Part shown: one piece after another, positions 28,167-36,408 of the stretch
Numbering within the stretch: the first letter of the stretch is position 1
Layout of the letters: the number at the start of each line of letters is the position of its first letter
Assembly: GCA_964644845.1 (NCBI GenBank)
Contig: CAZXXS010000006.1
Coordinates: 1 to 62,369 of the forward strand
DNA from: Geothermovivens sp964644845
GTDB taxonomy: Bacteria; Zhuqueibacterota; Zhuqueibacteria; Oleimicrobiales; Geothermoviventaceae
Length of the DNA stretch: 62,369 bases
Direction of reading: 5' to 3'
Position numbers and translations under genes: made by a program
The notes under the pieces: generated by a model
Seen by the model: only the letters and a program-made list of their open reading frames with translations
What the model was told of the DNA's origin: nothing
Databases searched by the model: none

Positions 28167-28706
28167 ACCACGACAAAAAAGCCGCTTCCCGAAGAAAGCT
28201 TCAGCCATGCCTCCGCAAGCACACAGAGCAAGTAAGAACAAGTCCCGTTCACGGGGCGCGCTCCCTAAAAAGCCCGGTGATTTGATCGCCGGACGGCCCG
28301 CCAAAACAATCAGAAAAACGCGGAGCAGAAGGTCCGGGAAAACTTGCCACAGACCGCCCGGGCATCCAATGCCCGGGCTACGGGAAAAAGCCGCCTCCTG
28401 AAGGAGGCTCCAACCGCGCTTTCGCAACCGAAACAAAAGAGAACAAGCCCCGTTTACGGGGCAGCTTCCCCAACAAGCCCGGTGATTTGATCACCGGACG
28501 AACACGCAAAAACAATCAGAAAAACGCGGAGCAGAAGCTCCGGGAAAACTTGCCACAGACCGACCGGGCATCCAATGCCCGGGCTACGGGAAAAAACCGC
28601 CTCCTGAAGGAGGCTTCAACCGCGCTTTCGCAACCGAAACAAAAGAGAACAAGCCCCGTTCACGGGGCACCCTCGCCCCTCGAGCCCGGTGATTTGATCA
28701 CCAGGC
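28167..28706. repeat. Composite palindrome array, middle block (one decayed and two full units)
   Basis: A decayed B (near 28181) and C (near 28242) precede D at 28272-28294. Then come two near-identical full units: A 28357-28377 and 28564-28583, each followed by B and C, with D at 28477-28499 and 28684-28706. D-to-D steps are 205 and 207 bp. The A-proximal linker 'CAGAAAAACGCGGAGCAGAA' recurs between D and A here and in the right block. The block lies upstream of the 1283-residue gene start and just downstream of the transposase gene's 3' end. Confidence 0.9.
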
Positions 28707-28708
28707 GC

Positions 28709-28796
28709 GAATTGCCCTCGATCTGGTAGACTGCTTCGTTGTACTCACCCGGACCTCGACAAGAAGCATTTCCCCGCTGTCAGAATCGGGCAATTC
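28709..28796. repeat. Inverted repeat downstream of the RAYT transposase
   Basis: GAATTGCCC (28709-28717) and GGGCAATTC (28788-28796) are perfect 9-bp arms 70 nt apart, between palindrome D (28706) and the transposase stop (28817). This may be one end structure of the IS200-like element or a small RNA stem. Confidence 0.55.
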
Positions 28797-28816
28797 AAGC
28801 GCTTACCTCCCCACCA

Positions 28817-29227
28817 TCACTCCCCTTCTGTGCGCTCAAAAATCGCCACTACCGTGCCGTCCCGGTGGTGCTCTTTCTGCCGTCTCACGTAGTCAATGAC
28901 TGTCCCAAGCCGCTTCCAGTCCAGGGAGAATACACTGTACTCCTTTTGCCACGCAAATTTCTCCTCCAGCAGCCTCGATTGATTCACGCTAAACGAGCTG
29001 ACCGCTTTCACCTGACCTACAAACTTCGACAGGGAAACGCTCGGTGGAATCGCTGCAACCAAGTGTACGTGATCGCCTGCACCATTCAACGCGTACACAC
29101 GGGCCCCGAGCTCAACCGCCTTCTTGCGAATAGCGCTCAGCACTACTCCTTCCACGCCACCGCCCAACAGCGGCTCCCGCCCCCTCGTAGCCCACACAAT
29201 GTGGTAGAAAAGTTTCCAAAGCGGCAT
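28817..29227 (-). CDS. IS200/REP-associated tyrosine (Y1, HUH) transposase
   Basis: The 136-residue protein has the Y1-transposase hallmarks: HUH motif His53-x-His55 in GAGDHVHLVAAIP, and nucleophile Tyr113 with the downstream Gln/His pattern VIDYVRRQKEHH. It starts 'PLWKLFYHIVWATRGREPLL', typical of the family. ATG 29227 has GGGGAGG about 10 nt upstream. Family knowledge: these enzymes cut and join single-stranded DNA at hairpins. RAYT members act on REP palindromes. No TnpB or second ORF is present, and it is flanked on both sides by the 207-bp palindrome units, so it is the natural candidate for having spread them. The frame is intact, so it may still be active. Confidence 0.88.
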   Translation of the reverse strand: MPLWKLFYHIVWATRGREPLLGGGVEGVVLSAIRKKAVELGARVYALNGAGDHVHLVAAIPPSVSLSKFVGQVKAVSSFSVNQSRLLEEKFAWQKEYSVFSLDWKRLGTVIDYVRRQKEHHRDGTVVAIFERTEGE

Positions 29228-29256
29228 CTCTCAGTTCCTCCCCTCATTTACCCCCG

Positions 29257-29822
29257 AACGTTTCAGGTACGCCCATTCACCGGGTCACCTCTACCTCAAG
29301 CCCGGTGATTTGATCACCGGGCGAACACGCAAAAACAATCAGAAAAACGCGGAGCAGAAGGTCCGGGAAAACTTGCCACAGATCGCCCGGGCATCCAATG
29401 CCCGGGCTACGGGAAAAAGCCGCCTCCTGAAGGAGGCTTCAACCGCGCTTTCGCAACCGAGACAAAAGAGAACAAGCCCCGTTTACGGGGCGCACTCGCC
29501 CCTCAAGCCCGGTGATTTGACCACCGGGCGAACACGCCCCTCAGAAAGTACACTACTTCCCTCGAAAACGCCCCTAAGAAGGGCCCGGCTCCTCCGCCCG
29601 GGCATCCAATGCCCGGGCTACCAGGAGAAAACCGCCTCCTGAAGGAGGCTCTAACCGTGCCTCCGCAAACAAGTGCAAAACGAGCAAGCCCCGTTTACGG
29701 AGCAGCTTCCCCAACAAGCCCGGTGATTTGACCACCGGGCGAACACGCCCGTCAGAGAGCGCGCTACTCTCCTCGAAAACGCCCCCAAGACTCGGTCACC
29801 GGGCGAACACGCAAAGACCGAC
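29257..29822. repeat. Composite palindrome array, right block
   Basis: A decayed C (about 29265-29285, 'CCCATTCACCGGGTCACCTC') leads to D at 29300-29322. Two units follow: A 29386-29406 and 29597-29617, B, C, and D 29507-29529 and 29718-29740. The block ends in a partial D-like 'GGTCACCGGGCG' near 29796. D-to-D steps are 207 and 211 bp. From the middle-block D at 28684 to 29300 is 616 bp, so the transposase segment replaces what would be two extra units. Two linker types between D and A are used, one shared with the left block. Confidence 0.88.
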
Positions 29823-29843
29823 CTTCCACAGTCCTCGAAACAA

Positions 29844-32354
29844 CTACTTCAACCGAAAGCGCCCTTTAAGCCGAATGTCGCGCGACGAACTACCCACGAG
29901 CACATCGAAAGCACCTGGTTCAGCCACCCATCGCTTTGCCTTCTCGTTGTAGAAGGCCAGATCGCGCTTGTTCAAAGTGAGGACAACCACTTTCGCTTCG
30001 CCAGGCTCGAGGTGCACTCGCTGGAATCCCTTCAGCTCCTTCGGTGGCCTTGGCACGCTCGCCCTCACATCGTGCACGTAAAGCTGAACAACTTCGTCGC
30101 CCGCCCGTTGTCCCGTGTTCTTCACCCTCAAGGAAACCCGCACCACACCGTCGCCGGAGTAAACCTTCGGTTCGATCTTCAGATCGCTGTAGGCAAAGGT
30201 CGTGTACGACAGGCCGTAACCAAAGGGGAACAGGGGTTCAACGCCGTTCCTGTCGAACCCGCGGTACCCAACGAAGATTCCCTCTTTGTAGACGGCGTGG
30301 TCACGTGGTCCCGGGTACGTGCCGTAAACGGGAGAGTCCTCCCAGCGTTTCGGGAACGTAAGTGGCAAACGCCCGGAAGGATTGACGTCGCCAAACAGCA
30401 CCTCTGCCAACGCCGTGCCGCCTTCTTGGCCCGTGTACCAGGCCTCCACAATGGCTGGCACGCGGTCGTACCAGCCTTTCATCACGATTGGCGTCGCGTT
30501 GTTGAGAACCACCACGGCGTGCGGGTTGACTTTCGTCACCGCCTGAATTAGCTTCACCTGCTGGTCGGGGAGCTCCAGTTTGTCGCGGTCGCGAGCCTCA
30601 CCCTCCAGTTCTTCTCTGAGCCCCATGCACAGAATCACCACGTCGGCCTTCTTGGCCAGCTCCACAGCTTTGGCCAGTTCTTCTCCGATTTTTGCCGGGG
30701 CCATCCCCAGGTGTGCCGTGGCCCAACCCTGGTTCTCGTACATTTCCAGCTTCAGGTCGTACTCCCGTCCTTTCTGCAACGTCACGTACACTGACTTGGT
30801 CTGATTGGGCGCCGAGTCTTTCCACCAGTCAACCAGCAGCTTACCGTCGAGGTAAAGCCGACATCCGTTGTCCGTTCTCGCGCCCAGCTCAAAAAGCCCC
30901 GAGGCAGGGGCAATCAGCTTGCCCGTCCAACGTACCCCAAAACTGTCCGCAGGCACCTGAGGCGCTGGTGCACGGTCGTGCCAGTCGAAATCCACAACCG
31001 AATCGATCCTCACCAGCACCGGCTTACCCTTCAGATCGCGGTCGGCGAAGTACTCGGCCCGCAGCCCGTGTTCACCGGGTTTACCTCCAGCCGGGACAAG
31101 CCAGGCCGACGGAATCGTCGGGAGTTCTTTGCTTTTGAAGTGGACGCCGCGGGCGAAAGTCACCTCCACCTGGCTACCCACACGCCGACGGATTCCCTCC
31201 AGAGGCGACACTGCGTAGAAAGATCGCAGCGACCCGCTGCCACCGCCGTAAAGCCGAGCTACGTCGCCGTTGGGCCCAACGACGGCAATCGACCGAAGCT
31301 CACTGGCGCTCAAAGGAAGCATGTTGTTCTCGTTCTTGAGGAGCGTGATGGCTTCGCGAGCCACCTGCAGGGCCAGACGAGCGTGCCCCGAGGTGTCGAT
31401 CGTCGTTGTGTCACCCAGTGCGTGAGGCCTGTCCATCAAACCGAGCTCGAAGAGCGCTCGCAAGATGCGACGCACTTTGTCGTCGATCAAAGCTTCGGGT
31501 ACCTTGCCATCGCGCACGGCTTTCACCAGATCCCCGAAATACTTTCCCGTGGGCATTTCCAGATCAAGACCAGCAAGAGCGGTCGGGACCGTGCTGTGCA
31601 CCGCCCCCCAGTCCGACACCGCGATTCCCTTGAATCCCCAGTCGCCCTTCAGAACGTCGGTGAGCAACACCTTATTCTCGGCGCAGTAGTACCCATTAAC
31701 TCGGTTGTAGGCCGCCATGATGGCTCCGGTACCCACCTCCACGGCCGTCCGAAAAGCTGGGAAGTAAATCTCTCGCAAGGCCCGCTCGCTCACTCGGGCA
31801 TCCACGTCAAAACGGTTCCACTCCTGGTTGTTAGCAACGTAGTGCTTGGTGCAGCAAAGCACGTTCTGACTCTGAACCCCCTTCACGTAGGCTGCAGTCA
31901 TCCGCGACATCAGGTAGGGATCTTCACCAAAACTTTCGAACGTGCGCCCACCGAATGGCACACGAGCGATGTTGATGCATGGTCCCAGGAGCATGTCGTA
32001 CCCAAGCGTGTAGGTTTCGCGCCCCATCGCCTGCGCAACCCGGTGGACCAGGCTATCGTCGAACGTCGCCGCCATGGCGATGCAGGCGGAGAAATTCGTC
32101 GCCTTGCCACCTCGATTCGGACCGAGTGGACCGTCTGTCATCCGAAGCGCCGGAATGCCGAGGCGTTCGATTGGCGTCGTTTCAAACCCCGTCCCTCCCA
32201 GAAGGTCGACCTTCTCCTGGAGAGTCATGCGGCCCAGCAAATCTTCCACGCGCTGGTCCACCGGCAACTTGGAATTCTTGTACGGCGGCTTGGCACAACC
32301 CAAGAGCAGTACCCCCGCCAACACCGCAACGACCGCCAGACGCTTGTGAGCCAT
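29844..32354 (-). CDS. GH3 beta-glycosidase lipoprotein with inserted PA14 domain (copy 1)
   Basis: The 836-residue protein has lipobox LLGC (Cys20). GH3 N-domain: 'RMTLQEKVDLLGG', 'MTDGPLGP', 'GRTFESFGEDP', substrate-binding 'TKHYVANNQE' (Lys170-His171) and nucleophile Asp248 in GIAVSDWGAV. The GH3 C-domain has the putative acid/base Glu in LEGEARDR. A PA14 module (about 430-560: GLRAEYFADRDLKG...DFDWHDRAP...ARTDNGCRLYLDGKLLVDWW) is inserted before it. An FnIII-like domain ends the protein (GDEVVQLYVHD...KELKGFQRVHLEPGE). Likely a surface or periplasmic beta-glucosidase or beta-xylosidase acting on oligosaccharides. It is a paralogue of the next gene with the same architecture. The end lies against the right palindrome block. 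Confidence 0.92.
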   Translation of the reverse strand: MAHKRLAVVAVLAGVLLLGCAKPPYKNSKLPVDQRVEDLLGRMTLQEKVDLLGGTGFETTPIERLGIPALRMTDGPLGPNRGGKATNFSACIAMAATFDDSLVHRVAQAMGRETYTLGYDMLLGPCINIARVPFGGRTFESFGEDPYLMSRMTAAYVKGVQSQNVLCCTKHYVANNQEWNRFDVDARVSERALREIYFPAFRTAVEVGTGAIMAAYNRVNGYYCAENKVLLTDVLKGDWGFKGIAVSDWGAVHSTVPTALAGLDLEMPTGKYFGDLVKAVRDGKVPEALIDDKVRRILRALFELGLMDRPHALGDTTTIDTSGHARLALQVAREAITLLKNENNMLPLSASELRSIAVVGPNGDVARLYGGGSGSLRSFYAVSPLEGIRRRVGSQVEVTFARGVHFKSKELPTIPSAWLVPAGGKPGEHGLRAEYFADRDLKGKPVLVRIDSVVDFDWHDRAPAPQVPADSFGVRWTGKLIAPASGLFELGARTDNGCRLYLDGKLLVDWWKDSAPNQTKSVYVTLQKGREYDLKLEMYENQGWATAHLGMAPAKIGEELAKAVELAKKADVVILCMGLREELEGEARDRDKLELPDQQVKLIQAVTKVNPHAVVVLNNATPIVMKGWYDRVPAIVEAWYTGQEGGTALAEVLFGDVNPSGRLPLTFPKRWEDSPVYGTYPGPRDHAVYKEGIFVGYRGFDRNGVEPLFPFGYGLSYTTFAYSDLKIEPKVYSGDGVVRVSLRVKNTGQRAGDEVVQLYVHDVRASVPRPPKELKGFQRVHLEPGEAKVVVLTLNKRDLAFYNEKAKRWVAEPGAFDVLVGSSSRDIRLKGRFRLK

Positions 32355-32388
32355 TTAGCCCTCCCTGTGTTCGGAGACGTTGTTCACA

Positions 32389-32435
32389 CACTAAAGAAAA
32401 CGGGCAAATCCGGAGCTCTGCTAGATCTGCCCGTT
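32389..32435 (-). terminator. Rho-independent terminator between the GH3 genes
   Basis: On the minus strand AACGGGCA (32435-32428) pairs with TGCCCGTT (32406-32399), followed by TTCTTTAG. It lies between the stop of GH3 copy 2 and the start of copy 1, so copy 1 probably has its own promoter. Confidence 0.7.
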
Positions 32436-32452
32436 CTTGGACACCGCGTCGT

Positions 32453-34975
32453 CTACTTCACTGTAAACTTGCCAAGCAGTCTGATGTCTCTTGACGAAGC
32501 CCCCACCAGCACCTGAAACTCGCCCGGTTCAACCACCCACTTCCTGGCAGCTGCGTCGTAGAAAGCCAGGTTTGGCACACGCAACGAGATCTCCACTGTT
32601 TTTTCTTCCCCCGGCTCCAGGTGAACACGGGCGAAACCCTTCAGCTCCTTGGGAGGTCTGGGCAAGCTGGACTTGATGTCGTGAACGTACACCTGCACCA
32701 CTTCATCGCCGACCATTTCGCCGGTGTTCTTGACCTTAAGCTGAACCGTTACCGAACTGTCCGCCGACACCACGTCCGGCACGATTTTCAGGTCGCTGTA
32801 GGAAAAAGTAGTGTAAGAAAGCCCGTGGCCGAATGGGAAGAGCGGTTCAAACCCCTTCTCGTCAAACCAGCGGTAGCCAACGAAGATGCCTTCCCGGTAC
32901 TCAGCCGAGTCTTCAGCGCCGGGGTAGGTGCCGTACGCGGGGCAATCTTCCCAGCGATGCGGGAACGTGAGCGGCAGTTTGCCGGATGGATTTACGTCGC
33001 CAAACAGCACGTCGGCGATGGCGTTGCCGCCCTCCTGCCCCGGGTACCAGGCCTCGAGAACCGCGGGAACCACGCCCAGCCAGCGATCCATCAAGACCGG
33101 CGTCCCGTTGTACAACACCACCACGGTCTTCGAGTTGGCAAAACCAACCGTCTTGATCAACTCGATCTGTTTCTCCGGAAGTTCCAGAGTTTCGCGGTCG
33201 TGCCCTTCGCCCTCCAGATCCTTACGCAACCCGACGCAGAGGACAACCGCGTCCGACTGCTGCGCAAGCTTCACAGCCTTGTCGAGCTGGTCGCCTTCTT
33301 CAACCTTTTTGATCCCAAAGCGAATCTTGGCGTAACCGATGTTCTCGAACATCTCCAGTCGGACCTGGTACCGGTGACCGGCCTGCAGCGGGATGAACTC
33401 GGAAATCAACCGCCCCGCGTCTCTGATGCGCCACTTGTCGATGATCAGTTTGCCATCCAGGTACAGACGGCTCCCGTTGTCGGACATCACGCCGACTTCG
33501 TACATGCCCGACTCGGGCACCTCAAGCCAGCCTTCCCAGCGCGCGGAAAAACTGTCGGCCTGCACCACCCCGGGCTCCGGCGACTTGTCGTGCCAGTCAA
33601 AGTCAATGACCGCGTCGACCCGTTTCAGGACCGGTTCACCTTCCAGGTTGATGTCGTTGAAGTACTCGCCCAGAAGTCCATGCTTCGCCTTTGCGGTGTC
33701 GGGCGGAACAAGCCATGCCGACGGCACCGGAGGCAACTCCAGGCTGTGCATCCGGATACCGTGTGTCCACACCACCTCCACGTTCGGCCCCAGCTTGTTC
33801 TTCAATCCCTCAACCACAGACACCTTGTAGAAAGGTTCAAGGTAGGCACTTCCCCCACCCGCCACAGGCGGATCGTTGGCGTAAGGCCCAATGACGGCGA
33901 TCTTCTTGATCGCACCTTTGTCTAAAGGCAGCACGTTGCCGTCGTTCTTCAACAGCGTCAGGGCTTCCCTAGCTGTTTTCAGAGCCAACTGCTTGTGTGC
34001 TTCGTTGTTGATCAGGCCTTTGTCCCTGTTCGGCTTGTGGTCGAAGCGCCCCAGCCAGTAAATCACCCGCAAAATCCGCCGCACCTTGTCGTCGATCGTC
34101 TTTTCGTCGACCTCGCCCTTCTTGACGGCCTCCAGGAGTTTGTCGCCCCACCACTCAGCCCTGGGCATTTCCAGATCTGTTCCGGCCTTGGCCGTCGGCA
34201 CGGTGCTGTGAATGGCACCCCAGTCCGACATCACGAGTCCCTGAAATCCCCACTCGTCCTTGAGGACGTCGGTGAGCAGGTACTTGTTGGCGCAGGCGTA
34301 GTAGCCGTTGATCTTGTTGTAAGCAGCCATGATCGTGGTGGTCTTCGCCTCCTGCACGGCCGCCTTGAAGGCCGGGAAGTAGATTTCCCTCAGCGCTCTC
34401 TCGCTCACGTGCACATCGACGACACCGCGGTTCCACTCCTGGTTGTTCGCCACGTAGTGTTTGGTGCTTGTGCCCACGTCTTCACTCTGCACACCTTCCA
34501 CGTACGCCACCGTCAGTCGCGAGACCAGGAATGGGTCCTCGCCGAAAGCTTCGAAAGTGCGACCTCCGTGTGGTACCCGGGCGATGTTGACGCAAGGCGC
34601 AAGCAGAATGTCGTTCCCGTACGCCCGGGTCTCCTGGCCGATGGCCGCGCCGATTTCGCGTACAAGCGCCGTGTCCCATGTCGCAGCCATGCCAATGTTC
34701 GCCGAGTAATTTGTCGCTTTGCCTTTCCAGTTCGGACCGAGGGGACCGTCCGAGACTTTCAGGGCCGGGATACCCAGCCGCTTGTTTTCTTTCGTTCCGG
34801 CGCCGTCGCCGCTGAGGAGATCGATCTTCTCCTCGAGCGTCATCCGCGACAGCAGGTCATCGATTCGCTTTTCAACAGGCAAGTTGGGATCCTTGTACGG
34901 CGGCTTCGAGCAAGAAGATGTCACAACCACGGTTCCTCCGACGATTGCCAAAGCTGCTAAGCGTTGCCAATTCAT
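32453..34975 (-). CDS. GH3 beta-glycosidase lipoprotein with inserted PA14 domain (copy 2)
   Basis: The 840-residue paralogue has lipobox SSC (Cys22) followed by the same 'SKPPYKDPNLPVEKR' start as copy 1. GH3 signatures are intact: TKHYVANNQE (Lys172-His173), nucleophile Asp251 in LVMSDWGAI, and Glu in LEGEGHDRETLELP. PA14 (about 435-565) and a C-terminal FnIII-like domain are as in copy 1. The PA14 region and the area around the nucleophile differ most, so the two copies may have different substrates. It is the last gene before the terminator, downstream of the sialidase/isomerase genes on the same strand. A 16-bp palindrome sits directly before its start. Confidence 0.92.
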   Translation of the reverse strand: MNWQRLAALAIVGGTVVVTSSCSKPPYKDPNLPVEKRIDDLLSRMTLEEKIDLLSGDGAGTKENKRLGIPALKVSDGPLGPNWKGKATNYSANIGMAATWDTALVREIGAAIGQETRAYGNDILLAPCVNIARVPHGGRTFEAFGEDPFLVSRLTVAYVEGVQSEDVGTSTKHYVANNQEWNRGVVDVHVSERALREIYFPAFKAAVQEAKTTTIMAAYNKINGYYACANKYLLTDVLKDEWGFQGLVMSDWGAIHSTVPTAKAGTDLEMPRAEWWGDKLLEAVKKGEVDEKTIDDKVRRILRVIYWLGRFDHKPNRDKGLINNEAHKQLALKTAREALTLLKNDGNVLPLDKGAIKKIAVIGPYANDPPVAGGGSAYLEPFYKVSVVEGLKNKLGPNVEVVWTHGIRMHSLELPPVPSAWLVPPDTAKAKHGLLGEYFNDINLEGEPVLKRVDAVIDFDWHDKSPEPGVVQADSFSARWEGWLEVPESGMYEVGVMSDNGSRLYLDGKLIIDKWRIRDAGRLISEFIPLQAGHRYQVRLEMFENIGYAKIRFGIKKVEEGDQLDKAVKLAQQSDAVVLCVGLRKDLEGEGHDRETLELPEKQIELIKTVGFANSKTVVVLYNGTPVLMDRWLGVVPAVLEAWYPGQEGGNAIADVLFGDVNPSGKLPLTFPHRWEDCPAYGTYPGAEDSAEYREGIFVGYRWFDEKGFEPLFPFGHGLSYTTFSYSDLKIVPDVVSADSSVTVQLKVKNTGEMVGDEVVQVYVHDIKSSLPRPPKELKGFARVHLEPGEEKTVEISLRVPNLAFYDAAARKWVVEPGEFQVLVGASSRDIRLLGKFTVK

Positions 34976-34987
34976 CTCTTTTCCCTC

Positions 34988-35003
34988 ACTAAACGGGTTT
35001 AGT
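34988..35003. promoter_or_regulatory. Operator-like palindrome upstream of GH3 copy 2
   Basis: ACTAAAC and GTTTAGT form a perfect 7-bp inverted repeat around GG, ending 13 nt before the ATG at 34975. It has the size of a LacI/ROK-type operator with an A+T-rich outer half. No regulator gene lies nearby, so the binding protein is unknown. Confidence 0.4.
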
Positions 35004-35157
35004 TACAGCGGCCACACCTCCTGGGCCCTCGAAAACCGTGGGGGTAGTGAAACCAGGCGAGAAAAATCGGCCTCAGGAGCACACCTCCGTTCTCCGGGAA
35101 GAGGGAAAATTCGTCGCCGAGCCGTCTGCCTCAGCGGTCCTTCTCTCTGCCCAGAAG

Positions 35158-36111
35158 CTACACCTGAGCAACGATCTGTTTGAGCGTTTTCATCGACTCC
35201 GTCGCGATTTTTTCGGGGCCAGGCGCGAAGTCGAAAACTTCGAGCGAAACCCAACCGCTGTAGCCCAGTTCTTTCAAGGTACGGAATGCCGGAACGTAGT
35301 CGTGTACCGCGTTTCCGGTTCCAAGGTAGGTGCCGTCCATTTCCTGCACGTGCACGTGCTTGATGTAGGGGAAGTACTTCCGGATGAGCACATCGAAGGG
35401 CTCTTTCTCGTCGGCGGTGTTGTGAAAATCGAACATCGTCTGAATGGCCGGGCTGTTCACAGCTTTCACAACTTCCAAAGCCTCAGCGAGTGTATTCACC
35501 ACGTCCGTCTGCGTGTGGTCGAGCGGCTCAATCAAAATCATCACGTCGCGCTCCGCTGCGTGCGGTGCGCAGTACTTGAGGCCGTCGATCAGGTTCTGGG
35601 TTGCCTGAGCCTTCGTCAGTCCACCGATCGAGCCACGCTGCTTCGGCGAGCCGAAAATCATCACCTTGCCGCCCAGATCCGCGCAAAAGTCCACAAGCTT
35701 GTTCATGTAGTCCCAAGTGCGCTTGCGGATGTCCTGGTCTGGAGTGGTAAAATGCAACCACTTAGGCGTCACAAGCAGCCAGTGCAGGCCGACGATCTTG
35801 ACGCCAGCGTCCTGAGCGGCTTTGCGCATTTCAGCACGCCGCTCGGACGAAATGTCGTCCACGCTCTCCGCGAGCGTGAAGGGGGCAATTTCAACTCCAC
35901 CGTAGCCAACCTGCCCCGCGTACTGGCACTGTTTCTCCCAGGGCCACTCCTTCATGCTTTCGTTGCAGATCGAAAAGTGCCATTCAAATGCTTTCCCTTC
36001 CACTTTGCCCTTCTCCTTTTTACTGCAACCGCTGGCAAGACCTCCCACCATTGTGGCACCGAGCAATCCAAGCGAGGTGCCAAGAAACTGCCTCCGATTC
36101 AACTTGTCCAT
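35158..36111 (-). CDS. Tat-exported sugar phosphate isomerase/epimerase-like lipoprotein
   Basis: The 317-residue protein begins with a twin-arginine signal (NRRQFLGTSLGLLGATMVGG) ending in lipobox ASGC (Cys29). The body is a xylose-isomerase-like TIM barrel (AP endonuclease 2 family). Candidate metal ligands are Glu in ILIEPL, Asp/His in MFDFHN, His in KHVHVQE and Glu in SLEVFD. 'GDIYxGxG' is replaced by 'GTYLGTGNAVHDYVPAF'. Such Tat-secreted members are common beside glycosidases and act on sugars or hydroxypyruvate-like keto forms; the substrate here is unknown. It is 30 nt after the 88-residue gene and 182 nt before GH3 copy 2. Confidence 0.85.
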   Translation of the reverse strand: MDKLNRRQFLGTSLGLLGATMVGGLASGCSKKEKGKVEGKAFEWHFSICNESMKEWPWEKQCQYAGQVGYGGVEIAPFTLAESVDDISSERRAEMRKAAQDAGVKIVGLHWLLVTPKWLHFTTPDQDIRKRTWDYMNKLVDFCADLGGKVMIFGSPKQRGSIGGLTKAQATQNLIDGLKYCAPHAAERDVMILIEPLDHTQTDVVNTLAEALEVVKAVNSPAIQTMFDFHNTADEKEPFDVLIRKYFPYIKHVHVQEMDGTYLGTGNAVHDYVPAFRTLKELGYSGWVSLEVFDFAPGPEKIATESMKTLKQIVAQV

Positions 36112-36141
36112 CGCTTTTCCCTCCTTGCGAAGAAATGTGCG

Positions 36142-36408
36142 TCACAAGCGAAGTTCAGTCTCGCCACTCTTCCTGCCGTAACTTCTCGAAAACGGAAACA
36201 AGCTCTCTTTCCCAAGCGCTCGCAAAGCTGCGGCAAAGCGGATGTCCGGCTCGATGCCCTCCAGAGGGTCGTCCGGAGGCCAACGGCCCAGAGCCCGAGC
36301 TTCCTCCAGCAGGGCTTCGAACAACTCCAGGTTCCGCTGGTAGTTTACCGGTTCCCGCCTGGCGAGCTCGCGCTCGAAATCTTCCCAGGCTCTAACGTCC
36401 CGAATCAT
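36142..36408 (-). CDS. Small conserved-looking protein of unknown function
   Basis: The 88-residue protein starts at ATG 36408, inside the last 17 nt of the sialidase-like gene, so it is probably translationally coupled. The sequence is helical and charged. The stretch 'NLELFEALLEEARALGRWPPDDPLEGIEPDIRFAAALRAL' has the look of a conserved soluble protein. I recall similar small proteins without a function; I name none. It has no signal peptide and sits between two secreted enzymes. Confidence 0.7.
   Translation of the reverse strand: MIRDVRAWEDFERELARREPVNYQRNLELFEALLEEARALGRWPPDDPLEGIEPDIRFAAALRALGKESLFPFSRSYGRKSGETELRL

Noticed and set aside
23842..29822. CRISPR array
   Set aside because: The repeated units are ~207 bp, mostly conserved along their whole length, with several palindromes and no unique short spacers. 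There are no cas genes in the window.
28207..29952. Series of similar small plus-strand proteins (e.g. at 28487-28729 and 29310-29642)
   Set aside because: These frames run through palindromes A-D in each unit and start at the palindrome D sequence, with no ribosome sites. Unit lengths are not a multiple of three consistently, so the likeness comes from the DNA repeats.
30978..32516. 512-residue plus-strand frame
   Set aside because: Antisense to GH3 copy 1 and crosses into the intergenic terminator; no ribosome site or domain.
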